50,696 nt of DNA from Clostridia bacterium (GCA_900767815.1 CAAGAM010000135.1:1-50696), one strand, 5' to 3'; shown: positions 7,623-16,298, counted from the first letter of the stretch. The notes: a model not told the origin generated them from the sequence alone. Translations and numbers: made by a program.

Positions 7623-8837
7623 ATGAATATAAAACTGACGAAAAGAGTGAACGGAATTGCGGAATCGGCCACGCTTGCCATTTCCGCGAAGGCAAAAAGA
7701 CTGAAAGACGAGGGAGTGGACGTCGTTAATTTCGGAGTGGGCGAACCCGATTTCAACACTCCCGATTATATAATCGAAGCGGCGATATCCGCCATGAAAA
7801 ACGGGCTTACGAAGTATACCCCCGCTTCGGGAATTCCCGATTTAAAACGCGCCGTTGCGGAAGAAACCGAGCGCGCGCTCGGTATTCGCTTTCAGCCCGA
7901 ACAGGTGGTTATCGGCGCGGGCGCGAAGCAACCGCTTTATAACGCTATCGCCTCAATCGTCGAAGAGGGCGACGAGGTAATAATCCCCGTGCCGTATTGG
8001 GTTACTTATCCCGAACTTGTTAAATACCTCGGCGGAAAGTGCGTTTTTGTTCAGACGAAGCCCGAAAACAGCTATAAAATCACGGCGGAAGAATTAAGAG
8101 AAGCGATAACGCCGAGAACGCGCGCGTTTATCCTCAATTCGCCGAACAATCCTACGGGCGCGGTGTATTCTTCCGCCGAACTTAAAGCTCTTTCCGACGA
8201 GATTACCCGCCGCGACGGAATTTTCGTTATTTCCGACGAAATTTACAGAAATCTCGTTTATGACGGGCAGAAACACGTTTCGATAGCGTCGTTCGGGGAA
8301 GAAATCAAAAACCGCACGATAATCGTCGACGGAATGAGCAAATCCTACGCGATGACCGGTTGGAGAGTGGGCTGGGCGATAGCTCCGCTCGAAATTGCCA
8401 AAGCCATGACGAGGGCGCAAAGCCATATCACTTCCAACGTCAATTCCATCGCGCAATATGCGTCGCTTGCCGCGCTTACCGAAAGGGAAAACTCGGAAAA
8501 GTTCATTTCCGGAATGCACGATACATTCGAAGCAAGGCGGAACGCGGCTATCGAAAGGCTTTACGAGAGAAAAATTTCGTTTATCCGTCCGTGCGGAGCG
8601 TTTTATATTCTGGCGGATATATCGAAGTTGCTCGGAAAAACTTCTGCGGGCGGCAAAAAAATAGATAATTCGTTCGATTTTGCCGACGCGCTTTTAACCG
8701 AAAACGGCGTTGCGGTCGTTCCCGGGGCGGCATTCGGCGCGGAAGGATACGTAAGGCTCTCTTATGCGTCGGATATTCCGTCAATCGAAAAAGGAATAGA
8801 CAAATTAAGCGATTTTATAAAAAACTGCAAGGAGTGA
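7623..8837 (+). CDS. Class I pyridoxal-phosphate aminotransferase, probably aspartate aminotransferase
   Basis: 404 residues, normal for subgroup I-gamma. The PLP lysine is K240 in MSKSYAMTGWRVGW. Also present are NFGVGEPDFNTPDYI near the N terminus, the NSPNNPTGAVYS cofactor loop, VISDEIYRNLVYDG and a C-terminal YVRLSYASD containing the carboxylate-binding Arg. It most likely interconverts aspartate and oxaloacetate, but family members also act on other amino acids. ATG 7623 follows GAGGG. The fhs ribosome site lies inside its last codons, so the two genes are probably co-transcribed. Confidence 0.93.
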   Translation: MNIKLTKRVNGIAESATLAISAKAKRLKDEGVDVVNFGVGEPDFNTPDYIIEAAISAMKNGLTKYTPASGIPDLKRAVAEETERALGIRFQPEQVVIGAGAKQPLYNAIASIVEEGDEVIIPVPYWVTYPELVKYLGGKCVFVQTKPENSYKITAEELREAITPRTRAFILNSPNNPTGAVYSSAELKALSDEITRRDGIFVISDEIYRNLVYDGQKHVSIASFGEEIKNRTIIVDGMSKSYAMTGWRVGWAIAPLEIAKAMTRAQSHITSNVNSIAQYASLAALTERENSEKFISGMHDTFEARRNAAIERLYERKISFIRPCGAFYILADISKLLGKTSAGGKKIDNSFDFADALLTENGVAVVPGAAFGAEGYVRLSYASDIPSIEKGIDKLSDFIKNCKE

Positions 8838-8841
8838 CGGT

Positions 8842-10509
8842 GTGAAAACGGATATAGAGATTGCTCGCGATTGCGAGATGAAAAATATAACGGATATCGC
8901 GAAAAGTTGCGGAATCGACGAAAAATACGTAGAGTGCTACGGAAAATACAAGGCAAAAATAGACCTCGATTACCTCAAAGGGCGCAAGCAGAAAGGAAAA
9001 CTCGTTCTCGTTACGGCGATAAGCCCCACGCCCGCGGGCGAAGGCAAAACCACAACGACGATAGGGCTTGCCGACGGACTTAAACGAATAGGAAAAAACG
9101 TCGTCGCGGCTCTTCGCGAGCCGTCGCTCGGACCCGTATTCGGCGTTAAAGGCGGCGCGGCGGGCGGCGGATATGCGCAGGTCGTGCCGATGGAAGATAT
9201 AAATTTACATTTCACGGGCGATTTCCATGCTATCGGCGCGGCGAACAACCTCCTTGCCGCCATGCTCGATAATCATATTCAGCAGGGCAATCGGCTTAAT
9301 ATCGACGTCAGAAAAATAACCTGGAAGCGTTGTGTGGATATGAACGACCGTCAGCTTCGCTTTATCGTGGACGGGCTTGGCGGAAAGATCAATGGCACCC
9401 CCAGAGAGGACGGATTCGACATAACGGTGGCTTCCGAAATTATGGCTGTTCTTTGTCTTTCTACCTCGATAATCGACTTAAAGACCAACTTATCGAAGGT
9501 GATCGTCGGTTACACTTACGACGATAAACCCGTTACTGCGGGAGATTTGAAGGCGGCGGGCGCGATGACCGCGCTATTAAAGGACGCCTTAAAACCCAAC
9601 CTTGTTCAGACCCTCGAGGGTACGCCCGCATTCGTTCACGGCGGGCCGTTTGCGAACATCGCGCACGGATGCAATTCCGTTCTGGCAACGAAAACCGCGC
9701 TCACTGCGGCGGACTACGTCGTTACCGAAGCGGGATTCGGCGCAGACCTCGGCGCGGAGAAATTTTTGGATATCAAGTGCAGAAAAGCGGGGCTTAAACC
9801 CGACGCGGTCGTAGTCGTGGCGACGATTCGCGCCCTTAAAATGCACGGCGGACTTAATAAAACCGAACTCGGACACGAAGACCTTGCCGCGCTCGAAAAA
9901 GGTATCCCAAATCTTTTAAGACACGTCGGGAACATCAAAAACGTATACAAACTTCCGTGCGTCGTGGCGGTTAACCGCTTCCCGACGGATACGGACGGTG
10001 AAATTGATTTTATAATCGAAAAATGCAAACGTCTCGGCGTTAACGTCGTTTTGTCGGACGTGTGGGCGGAAGGCGGCAAGGGCGGCGAAGCTCTTGCAAG
10101 AGAGGTCGTCAGGCTTTGTAACGAAGAAAAAGGCGATTTTACCTTTGCTTATACCGATGAAATGACTATTTGCGAGAAAATCGAAGCTGTTACGAAAAAA
10201 ATCTACGGCGGAGACGGGGTTGTTTATACGCCTCAGGCTCAAAAGCAGATAGAAAATCTCACGTCGCTCGGGTTCGGAAATCTTCCCGTATGCATTGCGA
10301 AAACGCAATACAGTTTTTCGGACGATCCCGCTCTCACGGGTGCGCCTTCGGGTTTTAAAATCAACGTTAAAAACGTAAAGGTTTCGGCGGGCGCGGGTTT
10401 CGTCGTCGTTCTTACGGGCGACATAATGACTATGCCTGGGCTTCCCAAAAAACCTGCCGCCGAACTTATCGACGTAAACGAAAAAGGCGAAATCACGGGT
10501 TTATTTTAA
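8842..10509 (+). CDS. fhs: Formate-tetrahydrofolate ligase
   Basis: 555 residues, the usual length. It makes 10-formyl-tetrahydrofolate from formate, ATP and THF, supplying purine and initiator tRNA synthesis and, in acetogens, the methyl branch of the Wood-Ljungdahl pathway. The P-loop TPAGEGKTTT starts at residue 63. The blocks REPSLGPVFGVKGGAAGGG, FTGDFHAIGAANNLL, GGPFANIAHGCNS and TEAGFGADLGAEKF are intact. GTG 8842 lies seven bases after AAGGAG (8829-8834) at the end of the upstream gene. No other folate gene is nearby, so its pathway role cannot be fixed from this window. Confidence 0.97.
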   Translation: MKTDIEIARDCEMKNITDIAKSCGIDEKYVECYGKYKAKIDLDYLKGRKQKGKLVLVTAISPTPAGEGKTTTTIGLADGLKRIGKNVVAALREPSLGPVFGVKGGAAGGGYAQVVPMEDINLHFTGDFHAIGAANNLLAAMLDNHIQQGNRLNIDVRKITWKRCVDMNDRQLRFIVDGLGGKINGTPREDGFDITVASEIMAVLCLSTSIIDLKTNLSKVIVGYTYDDKPVTAGDLKAAGAMTALLKDALKPNLVQTLEGTPAFVHGGPFANIAHGCNSVLATKTALTAADYVVTEAGFGADLGAEKFLDIKCRKAGLKPDAVVVVATIRALKMHGGLNKTELGHEDLAALEKGIPNLLRHVGNIKNVYKLPCVVAVNRFPTDTDGEIDFIIEKCKRLGVNVVLSDVWAEGGKGGEALAREVVRLCNEEKGDFTFAYTDEMTICEKIEAVTKKIYGGDGVVYTPQAQKQIENLTSLGFGNLPVCIAKTQYSFSDDPALTGAPSGFKINVKNVKVSAGAGFVVVLTGDIMTMPGLPKKPAAELIDVNEKGEITGLF

Positions 10510-10521
10510 TTTAAGCGGCTA

Positions 10522-10560
10522 CGGCGATTGTTGTTTTAAAAGGCAACGATCGCCGTTTTT
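10522..10560 (+). terminator. Intrinsic terminator after fhs
   Basis: CGGCGATTGTTG (10522-10533) pairs with CAACGATCGCCG (10544-10555) apart from one mismatch, then TTTTT. Confidence 0.9.
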
Positions 10561-10593
10561 GAAGTACTCGTTTCGGAAAAACGGATAATAAGT

Positions 10594-10628
10594 GCGGCGC
10601 AAGGGAATTTTCCCTTGCGCCGCGTTTT
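10594..10628. terminator. Second strong hairpin behind fhs
   Basis: A perfect 14-bp inverted repeat, GCGGCGCAAGGGAA (10594-10607) and its complement (10610-10623), with a two-base loop, followed by GTTTTAAAA. It may be a backup terminator or the edge of the dispersed repeat that begins downstream. Confidence 0.6.
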
Positions 10629-10693
10629 AAAAGTTGCATTTTACAATACAAAGGGGAATTCGGCAAAAATAAAATCGGATGAAAGAGTTTCCG

Positions 10694-10993
10694 CTCGGCG
10701 GACTTTATGTTAGTTTTTACTTAATTTGGTGGAAATGCCGTTGCCGCGACTTGTTGTTATCGAACAAATACAAAACGGCAAAGAGGGGCTTACTCGGATT
10801 TGAAATAAGCGGGCTATAATAATCAGACTATCTTATGAAGTTAGTTTGGCTTGTGCAGTCTGCTCTTATTTTGAGGTGGGGACCTCTTCTGTCGGCTGCG
10901 CCGACACCTTCCCCAAAGGGGAAGGCAGTGACCTCTTCCGTCGGCTATGCCGACACCTTCCCCGAGGGGGAAGGCAGTGACCTCTTCTGTCGG
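10694..10993 (+). repeat. Dispersed repeat, copy A: 183-bp core plus 49-bp palindromic tandem units
   Basis: The core 10694-10876 aligns without gaps to 15911-16093, with about 14 mismatches by hand count. It is followed by 49-bp units starting at 10881, 10930 and 10979 (the third partial). Each contains TGTCGGC/GCCGACA-type and CCTTCCCC/GGGGAAGG palindromes. Both cores share an open frame of about 41 codons (LGGLYVSFYLIWWKCRCRD and onward to TAA) with no plausible start, possibly a relic of a protein. Bases 10629-10693 and 10994-11058 hold nothing else I recognise. Confidence 0.9.
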
Positions 10994-11058
10994 GTGGGGA
11001 CGCTTTCTGCTTTCGGCTTCAAATGTCGGAGCGAAATTTTTTTGATTTTAACAATAAA

Positions 11059-11093
11059 AACCGAGACTTGCAGAGATGAAGCAAGTCTCGGTT
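11059..11093 (-). terminator. Intrinsic terminator of the XRE repressor gene
   Basis: AACCGAGACTTGC (11059-11071) pairs perfectly with GCAAGTCTCGGTT (11081-11093), 13 bp. On the minus strand it is followed by TTTTTATTG. Between it and the gene lies about 90 bases of T-rich DNA without a gene. Confidence 0.85.
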
Positions 11094-11187
11094 AAGTTTA
11101 TGGAATTAATTATATCTTTTTGTCTTTATTTTTCTTTTTGCAGGGTGATTTTTTCTTTTTTCAGAGTGTTTTATTTTTCGGAGTTTT

Positions 11188-11406
11188 TCAATATTCTTTT
11201 TTCCCCAATAAAAAATCGGCGGATTCGTTCAGAACGTCACACATCGCCGAGAAGGTTTCGAGCGAGGGGAGTGCCCTTCCGTGGACGTACATCGACATCG
11301 TGGCTTTGGAAATATTCAGTTTTTCAGCCAGTTTTGCATAATTCATTCCCGAATCTTTAACTGCTTCCGATAATTTCTGACTGAATATCGCGTTTAATTC
11401 TTTCAT
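11188..11406 (-). CDS. XRE-family helix-turn-helix repressor
   Basis: 72 residues, essentially one HTH_3 domain. The sequence MNYAKLAEKLNISKATMSMYVHGRALPSLETF (here in two overlapping helices, about residues 21-52) gives the recognition helix and the usual GRxxPS turn, and the protein ends in ADFLLGKKEY. It is transcribed away from a consensus promoter that carries palindromic TTAGAT/ATCTAA sites at 11447-11493, so I infer it binds there and controls itself and the 44-residue peptide gene. No good ribosome site precedes the ATG. Small repressors of this type occur in prophages, mobile elements and peptide-controlled loci. Confidence 0.88.
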   Translation of the reverse strand: MKELNAIFSQKLSEAVKDSGMNYAKLAEKLNISKATMSMYVHGRALPSLETFSAMCDVLNESADFLLGKKEY

Positions 11407-11439
11407 GAGAAAAGTTTAATATAATCTAACTAAAATTGG

Positions 11440-11493
11440 TTGACAATTAGATGATATCTAACTATAATATAATAGAGTTAGATTGTATCTAAC
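11440..11493 (+). promoter_or_regulatory. Consensus promoter with two palindromic operators
   Basis: TTGACA (11440-11445), 17-base spacer, TATAAT (11463-11468). Palindrome TTAGATGATATCTAA (11447-11461) fills the spacer, and GTTAGATTGTATCTAAC (11477-11493) covers the predicted start site. A half site ATCTAAC lies at 11424-11430 towards the repressor gene. Two evenly spaced sites on a full-consensus promoter suggest tight repression by the divergent XRE protein. Confidence 0.85.
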
Positions 11494-11520
11494 ATAACAA
11501 ACTATCTGGCAGGTGATGAA

Positions 11521-11655
11521 ATGAAGAATTTTTTCAAAGCAAAAATCGAAATAATTCCTTTCGATGAAGAGGATATCGTAACGGAATCGGGCAGCAGCAG
11601 CGAAAGCGTGAAAGACCCTGATATGGACGGAAGCGGCTGGCATTTGTTCGGCTAA
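11521..11655 (+). CDS. 44-residue acidic peptide of unknown function
   Basis: It starts at ATG 11521 behind AGGTG (11511-11515) and reads MKNFFKAKIEIIPFDEED, then IVTESGSSSESVKD, then PDMDGSGWHLFG. Short peptides with an IxxxFDxEDIVT-like core and a low-complexity polar tail occur in gut Clostridia; I know no assigned function. There is no signal peptide, cysteine or double-glycine leader, so a classical bacteriocin is not supported. It is the first gene behind the operator-covered promoter. A terminator-like hairpin follows at 11714-11742, so it may be transcribed alone. Confidence 0.65.
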   Translation: MKNFFKAKIEIIPFDEEDIVTESGSSSESVKDPDMDGSGWHLFG

Positions 11656-11713
11656 CCGATAACAGAGCGGTCTGCAAACCGATGTATGATTGCATTGATG
11701 AATGCAAAAATAT

Positions 11714-11742
11714 GCCCATAATCGACTTATAGGCGGGCTTTT
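11714..11742 (+). terminator. Terminator-like hairpin containing the dispersed TAATCG motif
   Basis: GCCCATAA (11714-11721) can pair with TTATAGGCGGGC (11727-11738, with a bulge), then CTTTT. The interior TAATCGACTTATAGGCGGG is one of four intergenic copies of a short dispersed motif (others at 16244, 29671 and 36123). Confidence 0.55.
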
Positions 11743-11823
11743 AGCTTAAAATCTCGGTAAATATATGACGTCGGGAATTAAAAGATTACAAAAACAAAAA
11801 ATAAAACTCTGTGGAGGAGAAAA

Positions 11824-14800
11824 ATGAAAACAATATCAAAAGGAAAAGTAACAAAGATTGCTCTTTTGTCCGCTTTGGTTGTGTTGCTTTCGGTGTGCGT
11901 TTCGATATTCGCGTATCAAATAACGCCCGTGAAAGCCGAAGCCGCGGAAAATACGGAAGAGCCGCAGATTACGCTTGTTGGCGCAAACGTTTCGCTTAAA
12001 GACAGCGTTAATATCGTTTACGCCGCGGCGGTTAAGGGGTATGACTATACGAAGTATAAAACAAAGCTTCTTGTATGGAAAACCCCGCAGGCAGAATACA
12101 CGAAGAAAAATTGCGACGTCGTTGTCGATTCTTCTTATCATGACACTATTGCAAGCTATTCATGCGATATGTTTTATTACGGAATGCCCGCAAAAAACAT
12201 CGTCGATCAGCTTTACGTCAGGGCGTATGTCGAGATAGACGGCAAAGAGTATTATTCAGGCACGACGAAATACAGCTTGCTCGAATATCTTTACGATCAG
12301 CTTTCGAAAAGCGGCTTGACGGAATATCAGAAGCGCATGTATGAAATCATTTTGAAATACGGCGGCAGAGCGCAGGATCTTTTCGATTATTTAAGAAACC
12401 GCCGCGCCGACGATACTTTTTATAGTATTCACGTTGAAAACGGCACTTTTGCAGACGGCTTCACGAGAGGAATGTTCCTTGAGGGAGAAAAAGTCGTTAT
12501 GACGGCGAATGCCGCGCCCGAGGGCAAAAAGTTTGCTTACTGGCAGGATATGAACGGAATTATTTTAGGCTATGAAGAAGTTCTTACCGTCAAAGCCACT
12601 TCCGCAAACACTTACACCGCTGTTTTCGTAAACAAAATCACCGTTGCCGAACAGCTTCATTTAAAAGCTTCCGTCGCTTACGACGATGATATTTCCGCCG
12701 TAAATCTTCCCGATATTATTGAAATTAAGGACGACGCGGGGAAAACAACTTCTTCAATAAAAGTCACTTGGGATAAAACACAGTTTGTTAAAGGGCAAAT
12801 CGGCGACCAAATTTTAACCGCCACGCCCGCGGACGAAGCGAGCAAAGCTCTTTTAGGCAACAACACCGTAACCATGACCGTTACCGTTATGCCGTACACT
12901 TTCGAGGTGGACACCGTAACGGGTAATTATCATATCACAAAATATTGCGGAAGCGAAGCAAAAGTATCTATCCCCGAAGACTATCGCGGCAAAGCTATTG
13001 ACACGATAAACACTTTGGCGTTCAGTGCCGCTACTTCGATAACCGAGCTTTATATTCCCGATACGGTAACGAAAATAGAGAAAAACGCCTTCAATGCGTG
13101 CGACAACATAGAAACAATCCGCATACCGTTCACAGGTGAAAGCCTCACGGCAACGAACGATTATCAAGGCAAAGGAAATGCAAGTTTCGGCTACATTTTC
13201 GGCGCGGAATCCGGCGAAATTCAAAAAGCCTATGTCCCGGTTAATTTGCATAAGGTTATTATTTCCGATCAAGTTAAGGTAATTCCGAGCTATGCTTTTT
13301 ATGGATGTGGACAAATTACGCATATAAAAACTCCTAATCAATTGCATGGAATCAACGAGAATTATGCGTTTTACGGGTGTGGCATCACAGAATTTGATTT
13401 CCCCGAAACCCTAACTAATATTGATTCCAGAGCATTTAGTAGTAGTTTAAAAAGGGTAAATATCTCTAACTTAAATGCTTTTTTGCTCTGCAATTCTCAG
13501 TCTGGTATAGGTGGCGGAAATAGAGATGTCGGTTTTGGCGGTAATGCTGAATTATATTTAAACGGAAAACTTGTTACTGAAGTCAGGTTCCCTGACGGAA
13601 TCAAGAATATACAACCTATTATTGCTGGTATATCAAGCGTGAAAAAAATTGTTATTCCGGATTCTGTAACAAATATGAGAACGAGTTGTGGAGCTTTTCA
13701 GGGATGTAAAAATCTTGAAGAAGTTATTTTTGAAGGAACGCCGCAGATAAATGAAATGTGGGGAACATTTAATGGTTGTATTTCGCTTAAAAGTGTTCAT
13801 ATTCCTGCAAGCGTGACATATTTTACAAATCAACCGTTTGAAGGGTGTAATTTTGAATCGGTATATTATGACGGGACGTTGGAGGATTGGTGCAAGACAG
13901 ATTTCTTATCGATAGATAGTTCACCGATGCCATATACCGAAAGGTTTTATTATAAAAAAGAAAACGGATATGAAGAGCTTATCGATGCAGTTATCCCTGA
14001 AACGATAACGCAGATAAATGCAGGAGTTCTTAGCGGATATAAAGCACTTCACAGCGTAAGTTTTCACGAAGGGGTAACGGCGCTTGCAAAATATGCTTTT
14101 AAAGATTGTGTAAATCTTTCGTCAATAGTTCTTCCGTCACAACTTAAATTTATCGGTGAGCGGGCATTCAGTGGTTGTAAATCTCTTTATTCGATAAATA
14201 TTCCCAAGTATATTTCCGAAGTCGGAGATTTTGCTTTTGAAGGTTGCTATAACTTAGCCGAAGTGTATAATTGTTCGGACTATATTAAGGATATGGAGTT
14301 AGGTTCCGATAGTTATGGCGGTGTGGCAAAATATGCTAAAGTTATCCATACCGATATGAGTGAAACTTCAAATATCGTTACCGACGGAGATTATGCGATG
14401 TTTAAAGACGGAGATGAGTATATTCTTCTTGGCGGATATTTAGAAGATAAAACGACTCTTGTCTTACCAAATATTGCGACCTCAATTAACGCATACGCTT
14501 TTTATGATAACCGAACAATTGCAAGCATTACGATCGGCTCGAACATTAAAGTAATAGGTGAGGATGCTTTTAATGGGTGCCGCTATTTAGTTGAAGTTAT
14601 AAATTTGTCTTCGTTAGACATTGAGGTGGGAAGCGGGGCAAACGGATATGTTGCTTGCTATGCGCAAAAAGTGCTGAACAGCGAAGACGAAAAGGGTGAA
14701 GTATTCAATGTCGGCGATTATTCTTTCTACAAGCAAGGGGGAGAATATATTTTATATCGTTACACCGGTTCCGATAGAGATCTGATACTTCCGGGATTTG

Positions 14801-15267
14801 TTGATGGCGGACATGCATACAAAGTCGGTAGAGAAGTGTTTAGGCAAAAGGATGTTGTTAGTGTTATTATGCCTGAAAGTGTGATTGCAATAGATGACTA
14901 CGCTTTTTCTGGTTGCTCGAATTTAACAAGCGTTGTTATCGGCGAAAATGTTACGTTGATTGGTGAATCTGCATTTTATGGTTGTTCAAGTTTAACAAGC
15001 GTTATTATTCCTGAAAAAGTTACCGCAATCGGTGGATATGCATTTTTCGGTTGTTCAAAATTAGCAAGCGTTGTTATCGGCGAAAATGTGTCAACAATTG
15101 GCGCGTATGCGTTTGAAGAGTGTTCTAAATTAACAAGTGTGGAATTTAAAAATTTCGAAGGCTGGAAGCGCGGTAGCACGGCGGTTTTAAGTGATGATTT
15201 GAAAAATCCTGAGACTGCGGCTACGTATTTAATAACTCAAGTTTGGAATGCTTGGACGCGTGGTTAA
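11824..15267 (+). CDS. BspA-like leucine-rich-repeat surface protein
   Basis: 1147 residues from ATG 11824 behind GGAGGA. An N-terminal signal peptide (KIALLSALVVLLSVCVSIFA, residues 12-31) is followed by a region of about 160 residues starting TLVGANVSLKDSVNIVY that I have seen only in gut Firmicute surface proteins. Residues 200-265 look like an InlB-type B repeat (GKKFAYWQDMNG) and 270-360 like a bacterial Ig fold. From about residue 364 on come LRR_5/BspA repeats of the form AFSGCSNLTSVVIGENVTLIG. Such proteins are exported and often bind host or bacterial surfaces. There is no LPxTG motif; the protein simply ends in WNAWTRG. From about base 13280 on the DNA becomes AT-richer with different codon choice, suggesting the repeats were acquired or amplified separately. 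Confidence 0.92.
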   Translation: MKTISKGKVTKIALLSALVVLLSVCVSIFAYQITPVKAEAAENTEEPQITLVGANVSLKDSVNIVYAAAVKGYDYTKYKTKLLVWKTPQAEYTKKNCDVVVDSSYHDTIASYSCDMFYYGMPAKNIVDQLYVRAYVEIDGKEYYSGTTKYSLLEYLYDQLSKSGLTEYQKRMYEIILKYGGRAQDLFDYLRNRRADDTFYSIHVENGTFADGFTRGMFLEGEKVVMTANAAPEGKKFAYWQDMNGIILGYEEVLTVKATSANTYTAVFVNKITVAEQLHLKASVAYDDDISAVNLPDIIEIKDDAGKTTSSIKVTWDKTQFVKGQIGDQILTATPADEASKALLGNNTVTMTVTVMPYTFEVDTVTGNYHITKYCGSEAKVSIPEDYRGKAIDTINTLAFSAATSITELYIPDTVTKIEKNAFNACDNIETIRIPFTGESLTATNDYQGKGNASFGYIFGAESGEIQKAYVPVNLHKVIISDQVKVIPSYAFYGCGQITHIKTPNQLHGINENYAFYGCGITEFDFPETLTNIDSRAFSSSLKRVNISNLNAFLLCNSQSGIGGGNRDVGFGGNAELYLNGKLVTEVRFPDGIKNIQPIIAGISSVKKIVIPDSVTNMRTSCGAFQGCKNLEEVIFEGTPQINEMWGTFNGCISLKSVHIPASVTYFTNQPFEGCNFESVYYDGTLEDWCKTDFLSIDSSPMPYTERFYYKKENGYEELIDAVIPETITQINAGVLSGYKALHSVSFHEGVTALAKYAFKDCVNLSSIVLPSQLKFIGERAFSGCKSLYSINIPKYISEVGDFAFEGCYNLAEVYNCSDYIKDMELGSDSYGGVAKYAKVIHTDMSETSNIVTDGDYAMFKDGDEYILLGGYLEDKTTLVLPNIATSINAYAFYDNRTIASITIGSNIKVIGEDAFNGCRYLVEVINLSSLDIEVGSGANGYVACYAQKVLNSEDEKGEVFNVGDYSFYKQGGEYILYRYTGSDRDLILPGFVDGGHAYKVGREVFRQKDVVSVIMPESVIAIDDYAFSGCSNLTSVVIGENVTLIGESAFYGCSSLTSVIIPEKVTAIGGYAFFGCSKLASVVIGENVSTIGAYAFEECSKLTSVEFKNFEGWKRGSTAVLSDDLKNPETAATYLITQVWNAWTRG

Positions 15268-15288
15268 AATTAAAAAGTTTAATCGATA

Positions 15289-15339
15289 CCGATATTTTTC
15301 GAGAAAAGCACAAAATGTAACATAATAGAAAAATATCGG
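15289..15339 (+). other. Inverted repeat after the LRR gene
   Basis: CCGATATTTTTC (15289-15300) and GAAAAATATCGG (15328-15339) are perfect complements with a 27-base loop. No T run follows directly, so it is a weak terminator candidate or a regulatory hairpin in front of the next gene. Confidence 0.6.
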
Positions 15340-15395
15340 AATCGGTTGCTTCTATAAAAAATTTTTATAAGCCGACAAACGGCGGGAGGAAAAAA

Positions 15396-15740
15396 ATGAA
15401 CGAGGAATATTTTTTTGAAACATGCGATAATAGCGAGAAGCTGATTAACAAAGCTATTCAATTCAAAAAAGTTAAGGAAAGTGAGGGTGTAACCGATGGC
15501 GATACATTGTTTATGTCGTTTAATGCTTTAAATAGGCTTGAATCGATACAAGACAATGAAAAAGCCCATACAATCAAAGAAATAATAAAAATATTCGATG
15601 CTACGTTATCGGTTGTACATTTGTATGATGTGCTTGAAGGGCAAAATCTGACGGACGCGCAATGGCGTCAAATATGGTTGGCTATTGGTCAAAGAGAAGC
15701 CGGAGCGAGCGGTCTTAGAGATCAAATATGTAAAAAGTGA
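15396..15740 (+). CDS. Hypothetical protein, 114 residues
   Basis: It starts at ATG 15396 with GGGAGG (15383-15388) upstream. The product is soluble, charged and probably helical (NSEKLINKAIQFKKVKESEG, then NALNRLESIQDNEKAHTIKE, then DALSVVHL-like and LTDAQWRQIWLAIGQREAGA). There is no signal peptide or membrane segment. I recognise no family. Its codon use is AT-rich, like the 3' part of the LRR gene. It lies inside the repeat-bounded islet and is closed by its own terminator. Confidence 0.7.
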   Translation: MNEEYFFETCDNSEKLINKAIQFKKVKESEGVTDGDTLFMSFNALNRLESIQDNEKAHTIKEIIKIFDATLSVVHLYDVLEGQNLTDAQWRQIWLAIGQREAGASGLRDQICKK

Positions 15741-15764
15741 CGCATTGATTTTAAGGGGATCAGG

Positions 15765-15830
15765 AAAAAGCCGACGGGCGGACGATTAAACATGCGGAGA
15801 GATTCCGCGACGTTCGTTTGTCGGCTTTTT
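15765..15830 (+). terminator. Intrinsic terminator after the 114-residue gene
   Basis: AAAAAGCCGAC (15765-15775) pairs with GTCGGCTTTTT (15820-15830). An inner hairpin GCGGA/TCCGC lies in the loop. The outer A/T pairs allow function on both strands. Confidence 0.75.
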
Positions 15831-15910
15831 GCTATGAAGCTTTAAACGTTGAGTAAAAAAAAGTCTTTCCATTCGGCGAATATGAAGCAGTGCAACAAAA
15901 AGTGTTCCAA

Positions 15911-16204
15911 CTCGGCGGACTTTATGTAGGTTTTTACTTAATTTGGGGGAAATGCCGTTGCCGCGACTTAATTTTATCGGACAAATTCAAAACGGCAAAG
16001 AGGGGCTTACGCGGATTTGAAATAAGCGGGTTATCATAATCAGACTATCTTATGAAGTTAGTTTGGTTTGTGTAGTCCGCTCTTATTTTGAGGCGGTGAC
16101 CTCTCTCGGCGCTGCGCGCCACTCTCCCCGAAGGGGAAAGCTGTTTTCGTCGGCTGCGCGACACCTTCCCCGAGGGGGAAGGCGGGGACCGCTTTTGTCG
16201 GTGA
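15911..16204 (+). repeat. Dispersed repeat, copy B: 183-bp core plus palindromic units
   Basis: The core 15911-16093 matches copy A (10694-10876) over its full length in the same orientation. It is again followed by CTCCCCGAAGGGGA- and CCTTCCCCGAGGGGG-type palindromes, here more diverged and not in clean 49-bp register. The two copies bracket about 5 kb with the repressor, peptide, LRR and 114-residue genes. An open frame of about 60 codons runs into the core from 15857 but has only weak GTG starts, so I do not call it. Confidence 0.9.
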
Positions 16205-16243
16205 AGTTGTCACTGTCGCCGAAGGAGAAAGTTTTCTTTAAAT

Positions 16244-16264
16244 AGGGCTATAAGTCGATTAACG
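16244..16264 (-). repeat. Dispersed TAATCG motif, minus orientation
   Basis: On the minus strand it reads GTTAATCGACTTATAGCCC, matching the copies at 11718, 29671 and 36123 over about 16 bases. It adjoins the end of repeat B. Confidence 0.6.
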
Positions 16265-16298
16265 GGAAAATTTTGAGGTTAATGAATAGTAAAATAAA

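Noticed and set aside
10835..11095. 86-codon frame in repeat A, and the 60-codon frame at 16063 in repeat B
   Set aside because: Both run through palindromic repeat units and encode low-complexity Pro/Arg/Gly-rich sequence without conservation between copies.
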